Origin: Planctomycetota bacterium
Lineage (GTDB): Bacteria; Planctomycetota; UBA1135; GCA-002686595
Assembly (NCBI GenBank): GCA_016795245.1
Contig: JAEUIA010000117.1
Span: 1 to 64,000, forward strand
DNA length: 64,000 nt
Direction: 5' to 3'
In this document: positions 37,882 through 47,325 of the stretch, piece after piece
Layout of the letters: each line of letters opens with the position of its first letter
How positions within the stretch are numbered: the stretch's first letter is position 1
The notes under the pieces: model-generated
Seen by the model: only the letters and a program-made list of their open reading frames with translations
What the model was told of the DNA's origin: nothing
Database searches by the model: none
Position numbers and translations under genes: made by a program

Positions 37882-39191
37882 GCGGCCACCTGCATGCGGT
37901 TGGCTTGCCTGGGGTAGAACACCAACACCAGCACGAAACACGCTAGCGACGCCCACATCGGCACCATGAACAGGTCATGTGTCTGAGTGGCGTTCTTGTA
38001 GTCGAGCTCCGTCGCAGCGCCTTGCGCGTAGTCGGCGATCACCACCGACAGCTTGCTGCCGACGATGATGCCTACGCCGACGATGACGAGGTTGTAGAGA
38101 CTCTGCGCGCTGGCGCGCACATCCGGGCTCGTCTCTTCGTCGACGATCATGAACGCCACGAAGATGAAGCAGCCGAAGCACACGCCGTGCAGCGCCACCC
38201 CGAACATCAGCGCCGGAATCGCCGGCAGCGACCAGGCTTCGACGTTGGCGAACACGAGCATGCGCAGCGCGTACGCCGCACAGCCCACGAGCAGGATCGA
38301 TTTGCGCGGCACGCGCTTGGCGACGAACGGAATCACGGCCAGAACGACGATTTCCGACATCTGACCGATCGTCATCAACCCGCCGCCGCCCACGCCGAAG
38401 ATCGAGTTGATCGTCGTCGCTGCCTTGGACTGGAACGCCGAGAGGAAGCCCGACGTGTGCACGAAGTAGAACTGGTGGATGCAGGCGATCGGGACCGAGA
38501 TCAGGAACAGCGAGATCAAAGGCTGGTACTTGATCTCACCCAGCGCCTCGAACGTGGCGTTTTTCTGCGCGCCACGCATCGGCGGCGTGTGCGGCAGCGT
38601 GAAGGAGAACACACCCATGATCGCGCCCAGGATCGCGCTCAACCGGAACGCGTCGGCGCGACCGGCGGCGTAGGCCGCGTCGAGCGCAGCCTGGGGCGGA
38701 TCGCCGGCCGGCGTGTGGTGGTGCAGCAGCCATTGGCCGACCGCGATTCCGACCACGATCCAACCGATGGTCCCCCACAGGCGCACGCGACCGAAATCGC
38801 GGTCGCGGTCAGACAGGTGGTGGAACGCGATCGCGTTCGTGAGCGGCATCGTGGGACAATAAACGAGCGAGTACGCGAGCGAGAACCACAGGAACCCGTG
38901 GTAGGTCTCGATGTCGGCGAGCTTCCACATCAACACCGCGCCGACGAGATGGGAGAGCGCCACGTACTTCTCGGTCGCGAAGAAGCGATCCGCGATCTGG
39001 CCGGCCAGGAAAGGCGCCAGGATCGCACCGATCGCGCCGACCATGAACATCGTGCCGATCTCCTCGTTCGAGAATCCGCGGTGCTGCTGCAGGAACGGAA
39101 ACAAGATCGGCAGCCACGCTCCCCAGATCGCGTACTGGAGGAACATCATCGCCGAAAGGCGCGGCTTCACCGCGGAGTGAGCGTCGCTCAT
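37878..39191 (-). CDS. MFS permease, nucleoside:H+ symporter-like
   Basis: A 437-residue membrane protein with about twelve hydrophobic helices. The N-terminus resembles NupG/XapB-type carriers: LSAMMFLQYAIWGAWLPIL, then FSNEEIGTMFMVGAIGAILAPFLAGQIADRFFATEKYVALSHL. A DRDRDFGRVRLWGTIGWIVVG loop follows helix 4. In PVC glycoside clusters such carriers probably import oxidised sugars or disaccharides rather than nucleosides, so the substrate is inferred from context. The start is ATG 39191; the stop overlaps the next gene by ATGA. Confidence 0.82.
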   Translation of the reverse strand: MSDAHSAVKPRLSAMMFLQYAIWGAWLPILFPFLQQHRGFSNEEIGTMFMVGAIGAILAPFLAGQIADRFFATEKYVALSHLVGAVLMWKLADIETYHGFLWFSLAYSLVYCPTMPLTNAIAFHHLSDRDRDFGRVRLWGTIGWIVVGIAVGQWLLHHHTPAGDPPQAALDAAYAAGRADAFRLSAILGAIMGVFSFTLPHTPPMRGAQKNATFEALGEIKYQPLISLFLISVPIACIHQFYFVHTSGFLSAFQSKAATTINSIFGVGGGGLMTIGQMSEIVVLAVIPFVAKRVPRKSILLVGCAAYALRMLVFANVEAWSLPAIPALMFGVALHGVCFGCFIFVAFMIVDEETSPDVRASAQSLYNLVIVGVGIIVGSKLSVVIADYAQGAATELDYKNATQTHDLFMVPMWASLACFVLVLVFYPRQANRMQVAA

Positions 39192-39257
39192 GTTTCGAGT
39201 CTTCCTCTGCGGGTCGAACGGGGGGGGGCGGGAAGTGGGGTCAGTCAGGTCGCAAGT

Positions 39258-40301
39258 TCAGGCACTGAACGAGGCGTCGAAGGCCCGGCTGGAGCGTGGA
39301 AAATCCAAGCGGCGCACGAAAGCCGCGGCTTCGCGCGCGCCGTGTTCGCGGTCCATCGCGGCGTCCTCCCACTCGACCGTCAGCGGTCCCTGGTAGTCGA
39401 GTTGGTTCAGCATGCGCACGATGCCTTCGAAATCGATGCGTCCGCGACCGGGCGAACGGAAATCCCAGTTGCGCCCGTCCGCGCCGAACTCCGCGTGACC
39501 GCCGAAGGTGCCGATCGGTGTCGGCGCAGCGCTCCACCACACGTCCTTCACGTGCACGTTGAAGATGCGCGCACCGAAGCGGCGCAGGAATTCCAGGTAG
39601 TCGACGCCCTGGTAACCAAAGTGCGAGGGATCGAAATTGAAACCGAAACACGGGTGCTCGCCGATCGCCGCCAGCGCGCGCGCGGTGGTGGCGATGTCGA
39701 ACGCGATCTCGGTCGGGTGGACTTCGAGCGCGAATACCACGCCGAGCTTCTTGAACTCGTCCAGGATCGGACGCCAGCGCGCGGCGAAATCGGCGAAGCC
39801 CCGCTCGACCGCGCCGGGCAAGAGCGGCGGAAAGGCGTAGACCTGATGCCAGATCGACGATCCGGTGAAGCCGACGACGACGGTGCGGCGCGTGCGCCCC
39901 AACAGGTCCTTCACGCTCTTGGGCGCCGCGTCGAAGAACGCGCGCGCGGCGCGGGCCGTGTCGATCATCTCTTGGGCCGCGCGCTTCTGGACACCCTCAG
40001 GATGGCCGTCGCCCCAGATGCGAGCGGGCAGGATCGCGCGGTGGCGCTCGTCGATGCGATCGCACACCGCCTGTCCGACGAGGTGATTGCTGAGCGCGAA
40101 CGAGTGGATCCCGTGATCGGCGAGGATCTGCCAGTGACGCTTGCAGTAGTCGCGGTCCGCGAGCGCGCGCTGCACGTCGAAGTGATCGCCCCAACACGCC
40201 AGCTCGAGTCCGTCGTAGCCGAACTCGCGCGCCTTCGCGGCCAGCGTCGCGAGCGGGAGATCGGCCCACTGGCCGGTGAAGAGACAGACGGGGCGAGTCA
40301 C
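39258..40301 (-). CDS. Sugar phosphate isomerase/epimerase (xylose-isomerase-like TIM barrel)
   Basis: A 347-residue cytoplasmic protein of the AP-endonuclease-2/xylose isomerase-like family. Visible features are [29 protein letters not shown] near the N-terminus, [20 protein letters not shown], a metal-ligand Glu in [33 protein letters not shown] with Asp and His, NVHVKDVWW, and the final Glu strand [13 protein letters not shown]. This set fits metal-dependent keto-sugar isomerases seen with Gfo/Idh/MocA enzymes. The start is GTG 40301. Neighbours are the MFS permease and the oxidoreductase. Confidence 0.86.
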   Translation of the reverse strand: MTRPVCLFTGQWADLPLATLAAKAREFGYDGLELACWGDHFDVQRALADRDYCKRHWQILADHGIHSFALSNHLVGQAVCDRIDERHRAILPARIWGDGHPEGVQKRAAQEMIDTARAARAFFDAAPKSVKDLLGRTRRTVVVGFTGSSIWHQVYAFPPLLPGAVERGFADFAARWRPILDEFKKLGVVFALEVHPTEIAFDIATTARALAAIGEHPCFGFNFDPSHFGYQGVDYLEFLRRFGARIFNVHVKDVWWSAAPTPIGTFGGHAEFGADGRNWDFRSPGRGRIDFEGIVRMLNQLDYQGPLTVEWEDAAMDREHGAREAAAFVRRLDFPRSSRAFDASFSA

Positions 40302-40356
40302 GCGGCGCCCACTCTAGTCAAAGGGCCGCAACATGGGAACGCCGGCGCACACGAGG

Positions 40357-41514
40357 TCAGCGGACCTGGGTCATCCGCACGCTGCAGCGCTCGCGGGCCG
40401 AAACGAGCGCGGCTTCGAGCACCCGCTGCGTCATGTAGGCGTCGGCGAAATCGGGCAGCGGCACGAGCGGTTTGGATCCGCTGAGCGCGCGCACGATGTC
40501 GGCCGCCTGGTTCGCGAACGTGTGCTCGTAGCCCAGCACGTGCCCGGCCGGCCACCAGTTCGAGGCGTAGGGATGCTCGGGTTCCGTGACCAGGATGCGC
40601 CGCCAGCCCGCCGTGCGCGCGTCGAGCTGGCCGTCGTAGAACCACAACACGTTCATGTCCTCGAACTCGAAGCGCACGGCCCCCTGCTCGCCGTTGATTT
40701 CGATCGCATTCGCGTTCGAGCGGCCGGTGGCGACGCGCGAGGCCTCGAAACTCGCCACGGCACCGTTCTCGAAACTCGCCAGGAACAGCACGGCGTCGTC
40801 GACATCGCTCTTGTGCTTGCGGCGTGTCTTGGGATCCACGCGCTGGTCGACGAAGGTGCGCGATACGGCACCGTGCACTTCGACGATCTCGTCGCCGGTG
40901 ATGAAGCGCGCCAGGTCGACGATGTGCGCATTCAGATCTCCGTGGGCGCCCGAACCGGCGACCTCACGCGTGAAGCGCCACGACATCGGCGTCTTGGGCC
41001 CGCCCCAAGATTGCAGGTAGGTCGCGCGCACGTGGTGGATGCGGCCCAAGCGACCCTCCGCGACGAGCTGGTGCGCCAGAGCGACCGCCGGGCAGCGCCT
41101 GTAGTTGAACCACACGAAAGTCCGGCCCTTGGCCTTGGCGGCCGCGTCGCGCATCGCACGCGCGTCGACCAGCGTGCCGGCCAGCGGTTTTTCGCAGGCG
41201 ACGTGCTTGCCTGCGGCGAGCATCGCCACCGCGATCGCGCGGTGTGCATCGTTGCTGGCGGCGACATCGACGAGATCGATGCGCTCGTCTTCAGCGATCG
41301 CCTCGACGTCCGCGGTCCAGCGCGGAATCCCCCACCGTGCGGCGAACGGCTCGAGCGACTGCGCGTCGCGCGCCGCCACCAGATCCACCTCGACACGCCG
41401 TTCCGAATCGAAGAAGCGCCCGACCTGTCCCCAAGCGTTGGCGTGGGCCCGGCCCATGAACTTCTGCCCGACGAGGGCGATGCGAAGAGGATCGCGAGCG
41501 CGTTGCTTGACCAT
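40357..41514 (-). CDS. Gfo/Idh/MocA-family oxidoreductase
   Basis: A 385-residue NAD(P)-dependent sugar oxidoreductase. The Rossmann motif (RIALVGQKFMGRAHANAW) is at residues 11-28 and the cofactor loop CEKPLAGTLVDARAMRDAA is about 100 residues in. The substrate-side helix carries GDLNAHIVDLARF (GxxxD/H type catalytic region). No Tat or Sec signal is seen, so it is cytoplasmic. In analogous PVC clusters such enzymes oxidise the C3 hydroxyl of glycosides or reduce the 3-keto sugar after cleavage. The start is ATG 41514. It is the first gene of the minus-strand glycoside cluster. No close promoter was recognised in the 86-bp gap from the LtaS-like gene. Confidence 0.9.
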   Translation of the reverse strand: MVKQRARDPLRIALVGQKFMGRAHANAWGQVGRFFDSERRVEVDLVAARDAQSLEPFAARWGIPRWTADVEAIAEDERIDLVDVAASNDAHRAIAVAMLAAGKHVACEKPLAGTLVDARAMRDAAAKAKGRTFVWFNYRRCPAVALAHQLVAEGRLGRIHHVRATYLQSWGGPKTPMSWRFTREVAGSGAHGDLNAHIVDLARFITGDEIVEVHGAVSRTFVDQRVDPKTRRKHKSDVDDAVLFLASFENGAVASFEASRVATGRSNANAIEINGEQGAVRFEFEDMNVLWFYDGQLDARTAGWRRILVTEPEHPYASNWWPAGHVLGYEHTFANQAADIVRALSGSKPLVPLPDFADAYMTQRVLEAALVSARERCSVRMTQVR

Positions 41515-41600
41515 GCGCCCGCATTGGAGCGGGTGGGGCGGCGCGCGGCAACCGCGCTGTGAATTTCGGCACGCCTGCAACCTTCTCCAGGCTGCGAAAC

Positions 41601-43712
41601 TCAGCGCTCGGCCAGGTTCGAGAGGTAGCGGCCGCGGTGATAGGTCTCGTACGCGGTCTGGAACACCGCCGCAGCGTCGCGCTCGAGTTCGCGCATCGCC
41701 GGACTGACATCGGCGTCGGCCACGAGGGTCAACGCCGAACCCGCGCGCGAGTCGCGCTGGTAGAACGTGACGGTCTTCTTCAAGCCCAGAACGACGAGGG
41801 TGTCGTCCGTCAGCATGCCCACGTCGCGATTGTGCTGCACGAAGGCGCGTCCTGGACCGTCCTCGAGGCTCGCAAGGTCGCGGCCCAGGAAGGGCACTTC
41901 GCAGCGCAACCCGGCCAGGGCGACGAGCGTCGGAGCGAGATCGATCTGCGAACACAGCCGCGGATAGCGGTGCCCTTGGAAGATCTTGTCCGGCGACAGG
42001 AACAGCGCAGGGATGCGGTAGCTCTCGACCGGGATCAACTCGCGTCCGTACACGCGCGCGCCGTGGTCGCCGACGATTAGCACGACGGTGTGTTCGAGCA
42101 GTCCCTTGTCGCGCGCTGCATCCAGCCAGTGACCGATGGCCCAGTCCGAGTACGCCACCGCGCCGGCGCGCGAGGGCTTGCCGTCGGACACCGCCGTGCG
42201 TCCTCGAGGCACGAGATAAGGCTTGTGATTGCTGACCGACATCAGCGTGCCGAAGAAGGGCTTGCCCTCGATGCGCGCGTTGAGCTGGTGCTGCAAGAGC
42301 TGTGCGAAGATGTGCTCGTCGGCGACGCCCCAAGCCGTCGTGAAGCAGTCGTCGGCGTAGTCGCGCTGCTCGACGAACTCGTGCCAGCCGTTCTTGGACA
42401 TGAACGGTTCCATGCCGTCGAACGTGCCCGCTCCGCCGTAGAAGAACGCGGTCTGGTATCCGGCGTTCGCGAACACGCGCCCCAACGTCGCTGCTTCGGC
42501 GGGCGGCGAGTGCTTCGTGATCGAATCGCCGGGCAGCGGCACGAACGAGCACAGGATGCCTTCGAGTCCGCGCACGGTACGGTTGCCGTTGGCGATGAGA
42601 TTCTCGAAGAGCAACCCCTGCTTCGACCAGCGATCGAACTCGGGCGTGAGATTTGGATTCTTCGCGCCCAACGTGCCGACGAATTCGCTGCCCAGGCTCT
42701 CGACCATCACCACGACGACGTCGAGCGGCGCCGCACCGTCCGGGCGCGCGCTGTGGATCGTGCGCTGCAGCGCGGCCGCACGGGGCACGACTGCACCGGG
42801 CGCAGCGGAGTCGTGCGGAAACGCGAGCACGGAGGCCGCGCGCGCCCGTGCTTCGGCGCTCGGCAGCGTCAAGTAGTACTGGTCGTATTCGAGTTCAGCC
42901 GTGCGGAACGCGCGGACGAGTTGCAGGAGCCCGTTCTGCGCGATCTCGCTCGTGATGCGGTTCGTGGACAAGTCGGCCGGCACGACCGTCGTGGCGAACG
43001 CTGCCGTCCCCAGCGCGGCGAGCGCGAAGAGGCCGCGGCGTCCCGCGACGGCCCACGGCACGCGTTCGAGTTTGACGCCGGACAAACGTCGATCAGCGAC
43101 CCACGAGAGCCCGAAGCCGAGCACGAGCGCCAGACCGACGAAGAGCGGAACCGGATAGCTCTCCCAGATGTTCGTCGCGACTTCGTGCGGATAGAGCACG
43201 TAGTCGAGCGCGATGTGGTTGTAGCGCGAGTTGAACTCTTCGAAGAAGAAGAACTCGATCGCGATGCCGAATGCGGCCGCGGCGAAGAACAGCGTCAACG
43301 CCGAGCGTCGCGCGACCGGTTTCGACAGCACCCAGCCCGCGAGCAGGGAGAATCCCGCGAAGACCGGGACTGCGAGCGTGACCAGCGCGCCGATGCGGCC
43401 GTGGTACTCATTCGCCCAGAAAAACAGCGCGACTTGGAAGAGCAGCGCGAGCGCAAGCGCGATGACGACCTTCTTGGCCCGCGCCTCCATCGAAAACAGC
43501 GTCAATCCCAGAACAGCCGGCAGGAGCAGGACGGTGAAGGCCACGACGTCGAGCACGACACCGAGCGCGATGACGTACGCGACGGACAGCAGGTCGAAAG
43601 GCGTGTCTCGGAACGCGGCGTACAGAACGATGCGCAGCACGCCGCCCAGGACCAGGAGCGGCCAGGAGAGCGCCCACAAGATCCGCAGGCGATTCGAACG
43701 ATCAGAGCTCAT
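41601..43712 (-). CDS. LtaS-like phosphoglycerol transferase / sulfatase-fold membrane protein
   Basis: A 703-residue protein with five membrane helices in the first 210 residues, then a periplasmic sulfatase-fold domain. The metal and nucleophile motifs of the lipoteichoic-acid-synthase family are visible: VMVESLGSEFVG (metal Glu), NGNRTVRGLEGIL with the nucleophile Thr, and LIVGDHGARV (metal Asp-His). A GGAGTFDGMEPFMSKNGWHEF segment also matches. Such enzymes move phosphoglycerol or phosphoethanolamine onto envelope glycans. The start is ATG 43712. The adjacent GT2 and flippase genes support a cell-surface polysaccharide role. It is co-directional with them across a 225-bp gap. Confidence 0.88.
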   Translation of the reverse strand: MSSDRSNRLRILWALSWPLLVLGGVLRIVLYAAFRDTPFDLLSVAYVIALGVVLDVVAFTVLLLPAVLGLTLFSMEARAKKVVIALALALLFQVALFFWANEYHGRIGALVTLAVPVFAGFSLLAGWVLSKPVARRSALTLFFAAAAFGIAIEFFFFEEFNSRYNHIALDYVLYPHEVATNIWESYPVPLFVGLALVLGFGLSWVADRRLSGVKLERVPWAVAGRRGLFALAALGTAAFATTVVPADLSTNRITSEIAQNGLLQLVRAFRTAELEYDQYYLTLPSAEARARAASVLAFPHDSAAPGAVVPRAAALQRTIHSARPDGAAPLDVVVVMVESLGSEFVGTLGAKNPNLTPEFDRWSKQGLLFENLIANGNRTVRGLEGILCSFVPLPGDSITKHSPPAEAATLGRVFANAGYQTAFFYGGAGTFDGMEPFMSKNGWHEFVEQRDYADDCFTTAWGVADEHIFAQLLQHQLNARIEGKPFFGTLMSVSNHKPYLVPRGRTAVSDGKPSRAGAVAYSDWAIGHWLDAARDKGLLEHTVVLIVGDHGARVYGRELIPVESYRIPALFLSPDKIFQGHRYPRLCSQIDLAPTLVALAGLRCEVPFLGRDLASLEDGPGRAFVQHNRDVGMLTDDTLVVLGLKKTVTFYQRDSRAGSALTLVADADVSPAMRELERDAAAVFQTAYETYHRGRYLSNLAER

Positions 43713-43864
43713 CGGCAGTGCCAGAAGTACATCCTCTACGCGACCCGAGCATTACGGCGGCATGACAGGTCATCCATCCGCGACGATCAGCTCTTCGCAG
43801 TCGCATAGGCAGTCGCGTGTAGGGGTCACACGACGACGTGCCAGATCGGACATCTTGAGCGAGT

Positions 43865-43886
43865 GGGGGGCGCCGCATCGCCCCCC
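43865..43886 (-). terminator. GC-rich hairpin after the glycosyltransferase gene
   Basis: An 8-bp perfect stem (GGGGGGCG/CGCCCCCC) with a 6-base loop lies about 50 bases past the GT2 stop on the minus strand. There is no T-run after it, so it may be an imperfect intrinsic terminator. The rest of the 43713-43937 gap shows nothing I can support. Confidence 0.45.
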
Positions 43887-43937
43887 CCGTCACGTCCTAT
43901 CGTCGCGCGCGGGCATCCGCCGGACCAGGCAGGCGTC

Positions 43938-44924
43938 TCAGCCCGGGCGGCGCTCGTCCTGCGCCGCGACCTGCACGCCGTACAGCTTGCGGCGCGGAAG
44001 GCGCTTCAAGAGCGCCCGACCCAGACCCTGCGGCAGACCGCGCAGCGCGCTGCGCAGGACCAGCGCCTGGAACAGCTTGCCGCGCGGCGCCAGCACACCT
44101 GCCTGGCGCGCCCAGGCGGCGGAACCGGCGACGTTTCCACGGCGCGCCGCGCGCCAGGCCAGATCGGCGCACAGCCGGTCGCGCTCGCCTTGCACGACGC
44201 GCTTGTGGGCGGGCGCCAGCGCCCCGACCCGTTCCTCGAGCGTGTCGAGCACGCGCAACCACTCGACCAGCATCGGCTCGAGTTCGTGGCTCAGATTGCG
44301 CTCGTGGATGCGGTAGCGCGCCAGCGGTTCGGCGCAGAAGCCGACCGTCGTGTGGCGCGCGATGCGCAAGCACAACTCGAAGTCTTCCAGGTAGCGCAGC
44401 GACGGGTCGCACCCGCCCAGATCGCGAAAGAGCGCGGTGCGCATCAGGGTCGTCTCGACCGGCACGAAGTTGCCGTGCAAGAGCGGCTCGAAGATGTCGC
44501 CTTCGGCGTACTTCAAGAAGGTCCCGCGCCGTCCGCGGCGCTCACTCTGCGCGTCGATGATCCACGCGTCGGCGTAGACGAGTCCGACCTCCGGCCGCGC
44601 GGCGAGGAGCGGGACGAGCGTCGTGAGCATGTTCGGCTCCCACACGTCGTCGTGGTCCAGAAAGGCGATGAACTCGCCGCGTGCATCCTGAGCCGCGCGG
44701 TTGCGGGCGGCGGCCACGCCCTGATTCTTCTGGCGCACGACGGAGAGGCGCGAACCGTAGCTTTCCAGGATGCCGAGCGTGCCGTCGCGCGATCCGTCGT
44801 CGCACACGATCACCTCGATCGGCGAGTAGTCCTGCGCCAAGACGCTCTCGAGCGTTTCGCGCACGAACTGTTCGCCGTCGAATGTCGGAACGATGACGCT
44901 GACGAGCGGATTCACCCGGTTCAC
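43938..44924 (-). CDS. Family 2 glycosyltransferase
   Basis: A 328-residue GT-A fold enzyme. The N-terminal sequence LVSVIVPTFDGEQFVRETL, the nucleotide-binding region VIVCDDGSRDGT, the RNRAAQDARGEF segment and the metal-binding DHDDVW motif (about residue 97) are present. A later ED/acidic catalytic region appears as LRYLEDFELCLRIA. No membrane helices. It likely adds a sugar to a lipid-linked glycan on the cytoplasmic side. The start is GTG 44924, with GTG 44915 as an alternative; both lie just after the flippase stop at 44935. It probably works with the flippase and LtaS-like gene. Confidence 0.88.
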   Translation of the reverse strand: MNRVNPLVSVIVPTFDGEQFVRETLESVLAQDYSPIEVIVCDDGSRDGTLGILESYGSRLSVVRQKNQGVAAARNRAAQDARGEFIAFLDHDDVWEPNMLTTLVPLLAARPEVGLVYADAWIIDAQSERRGRRGTFLKYAEGDIFEPLLHGNFVPVETTLMRTALFRDLGGCDPSLRYLEDFELCLRIARHTTVGFCAEPLARYRIHERNLSHELEPMLVEWLRVLDTLEERVGALAPAHKRVVQGERDRLCADLAWRAARRGNVAGSAAWARQAGVLAPRGKLFQALVLRSALRGLPQGLGRALLKRLPRRKLYGVQVAAQDERRPG

Positions 44925-44934
44925 TTCTTGACGT

Positions 44935-46440
44935 TCATTCCAGTCCGGAGCGCACGCGCGCCAACTCGCGCGACAACGCCGGACGGTCGAGCAGGGCGCG
45001 CGCAACGAGCCACACGACGAGCGCGATCAGCGGAATGATGGCGAGCAGAGGCACGGAAGCACCTTCGAGCAGGTACTCCAGGTACCAAGCCGCGGGCGCG
45101 AACGCCAGAGCCCACAACGTGAACGCCGCACCGGCCGCACCCAGATCGGGTCCGTCGGTCGTCGACGAGAGGCTCAACGTGCGCCAGGCGACGGTCAGCG
45201 AGGCCAGCGCGGCGATCACGCGACTCGCGAGCACGGCGCCGGCCACGGCACCGACGCCGTGGGGCAGTGAGAACCCTAGCGCGATCCCGAGCAACACGAT
45301 GCGCAGGATGCCGAGCCTGAACACGATCTTGCCGTGCGCGGAAGCCTTGATCGCGGTGATGGCGGTGAGGTCGAAACAGCGCGCTCCGGCCGCCATCGCG
45401 AGGCACGACAGGAGCGGCGCGGCGCTGCCCCACTCCGTGGGGAAGAACGTGTTGACGATGGGCTCCGCGGTCAGCGCCAGCAAGACGTGCAGCGGCAAGA
45501 CGAACATCAAGGTGATGCGCAGTGCCTGCATATAGGCCGTCTGCAATCCGCCGGCGCGGTACTGCAGCGCGAAGGTCGGGAACAAGAGCCGTTCCGACAC
45601 GCTGGTCGCGTAGTTGATCATCACCTGGCTCTGCGTCTGCGCGAGTTCGAACAACCCCAACGCCGCACGGCCGAGGCCGAAGCCGACCGAGGCGCTGTCC
45701 AGACGCTCGCCCAGATACCCGAGCAAGGCCGCGCCGGTGAAGTGCGCGCCGTTGTGCCGCACGCTGGCGAGCGACACCGCGCCGCCGACGTGCTTCGGCA
45801 AGAGCGGCCGCGCGAAGATCGAAGCCGCGACGAGCGATGCGATCGCATTCGCGTGCCACGCGTAGACCAGGGACCACTCGCCCGCCCCCAGCGCCGCCGT
45901 GCCGATGCTGACGACGGTCAGCGAAGTGATCATCACGAGATCGACGGCGAAGATGCGTGCGAAACAGCGATCGCGGACCAGGATCGCCGTGGGCAAGGTG
46001 CCCAGGTTGGCGACGACCGTCATCGGCGAGAGCGCGATCAAGAGCATCCCCAGACGTGCTTGATCAGGCCACCACTGCATCGCGAGGCCCGCACCGGCGA
46101 CACACAGGGCGAGCAGCACGCCGATGATCGTCTGCAATCGTCGCGCGCGCGCGTAGAGCGGCGCGTCGATGTTCGGCGCGCTGATCAGAGCTTCGTCGAA
46201 GCCGAACACCGCGAGGTGCTGGACGCCGAACATGATGACGCCGGCGAGCGTCGCCTCACCGAACTCGGCCGTGGTGACGAGCCAGGGCAAGGCGAGCTTC
46301 GACGCGAATCGAATCGCCTGCACGGTCGGATTCGCGAGCAGCGCGAACGACACGCCGCGCGCCGTGTAGAGCGCCGTCGGCGGGGAATTCGCCGGAGCGG
46401 CCTGGGCCTCGGGGTGGTCTTGCTCGCCGCTTTGTTCCAT
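44935..46440 (-). CDS. Oligosaccharide flippase (Wzx-like)
   Basis: A 501-residue protein with about twelve to fourteen hydrophobic helices of the polysaccharide-transporter (MATE/MVF clan) type. The early segment PWLVTTAEFGEATLAGVIMFGVQHLAVFGFDEALI is characteristic of lipopolysaccharide/polysaccharide flippases. There is a later IALSPMTVVANLGTLPTAILVRDRCF loop and a FALQYRAGGLQTAYMQALRI segment. It would move lipid-linked oligosaccharide across the inner membrane. The start is ATG 46440. It precedes GT2 with a 10-base gap, consistent with one surface-glycan locus. Confidence 0.85.
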   Translation of the reverse strand: MEQSGEQDHPEAQAAPANSPPTALYTARGVSFALLANPTVQAIRFASKLALPWLVTTAEFGEATLAGVIMFGVQHLAVFGFDEALISAPNIDAPLYARARRLQTIIGVLLALCVAGAGLAMQWWPDQARLGMLLIALSPMTVVANLGTLPTAILVRDRCFARIFAVDLVMITSLTVVSIGTAALGAGEWSLVYAWHANAIASLVAASIFARPLLPKHVGGAVSLASVRHNGAHFTGAALLGYLGERLDSASVGFGLGRAALGLFELAQTQSQVMINYATSVSERLLFPTFALQYRAGGLQTAYMQALRITLMFVLPLHVLLALTAEPIVNTFFPTEWGSAAPLLSCLAMAAGARCFDLTAITAIKASAHGKIVFRLGILRIVLLGIALGFSLPHGVGAVAGAVLASRVIAALASLTVAWRTLSLSSTTDGPDLGAAGAAFTLWALAFAPAAWYLEYLLEGASVPLLAIIPLIALVVWLVARALLDRPALSRELARVRSGLE

Positions 46441-46515
46441 GCCTTCGACCGCAGATTCGACGCGATTGCGGGCGCGCGTCCAAGCGTGGAGGCCCCTTGA
46501 TTCCCGGACTTGGGT

Positions 46516-47325
46516 CTAGGAACGATCCTGAGCCCGGCTGCGTTCGAGCGCCGTGCGGTAGACCGCCCATTCGACTGCTTCGAATCCGACATCGGCCAGA
46601 GCGGCTTCGAGCTTGAGGGCCAGCGCACGGGCGAAATCGACCTCGTCCGCGCCGACTTCGACGCGCGCGCGGCGGCCGTGATCGCGCACGCGCAATTGCC
46701 GCAGTCCGTGAGCGCGCAAAGCCTCTTCGGCGCGCTCGATGCGCGCCAGTTTCTCGCGCGTGACGGTAGTCCCGACCGGGAGTCGCGACGCGAGGCAGGC
46801 CGACGAGGGCTTGTCGGCGACCGCGAGGCCGTTCTCGCGCGCGTAGCGGCGCACGTCGTCCTTGCTGAAGCCGGCGGCGGACAAGGGCGCGACGACGCCG
46901 AATTCCTTGGCCGCGACCGCACCCGGTCGATGGTCGGAGAGGTCGTCGACGATCTCGCCGAAGGCCAGCGCGCGAAAGCCGTTGTCGCGCGCCCACGGTT
47001 CCATGACCGCGAAGAGCGCCGATTTGCAGAAGTAGCAGCGGTCGCCCTTGTTTTCGCGGTAGCGCGCGTCGTCCAATTCGTTCGTAGCGATGACTGCCAG
47101 TCGCGCGCCGATCGCCGTCGCCACCGCGCGCGCTTCGGAGAGTTCGCGCCGCGGCAGGGACGGCGAATCGGCGATGACGGCCGCGGCTCCGTCCCCCAGC
47201 ACGCGGTGTGCCGCGTGCAGGAGTACCGACGAATCGACGCCGCCCGAGAACGCGACCGCGACGCGCTCGAGTTGCACGAGCAGAGCGTCGAGCCGCTGCA
47301 GTCGCGTGTCGTACGAATCACTCAC
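46516..47325 (-). CDS. larE: LarE-like ATP-dependent sacrificial sulfur transferase
   Basis: A 269-residue PP-loop protein. The ATP pyrophosphatase motif SGGVDSS is at residues 27-33. The C-x2-C pair (residues 97 and 100, RCYFCK) and the conserved Cys of SSACLASRLPVGTTVT (residue 177) match LarE, whose equivalent Cys donates sulfur to the lactate-racemase nickel cofactor precursor and is lost in each turnover. LarB and LarC partners are not present nearby. The start is GTG 47325 in a GTGA overlap with the carbonic anhydrase gene. It could serve a different sulfur-insertion role in this thiS-thiG-containing operon. Confidence 0.87.
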   Translation of the reverse strand: MSDSYDTRLQRLDALLVQLERVAVAFSGGVDSSVLLHAAHRVLGDGAAAVIADSPSLPRRELSEARAVATAIGARLAVIATNELDDARYRENKGDRCYFCKSALFAVMEPWARDNGFRALAFGEIVDDLSDHRPGAVAAKEFGVVAPLSAAGFSKDDVRRYARENGLAVADKPSSACLASRLPVGTTVTREKLARIERAEEALRAHGLRQLRVRDHGRRARVEVGADEVDFARALALKLEAALADVGFEAVEWAVYRTALERSRAQDRS

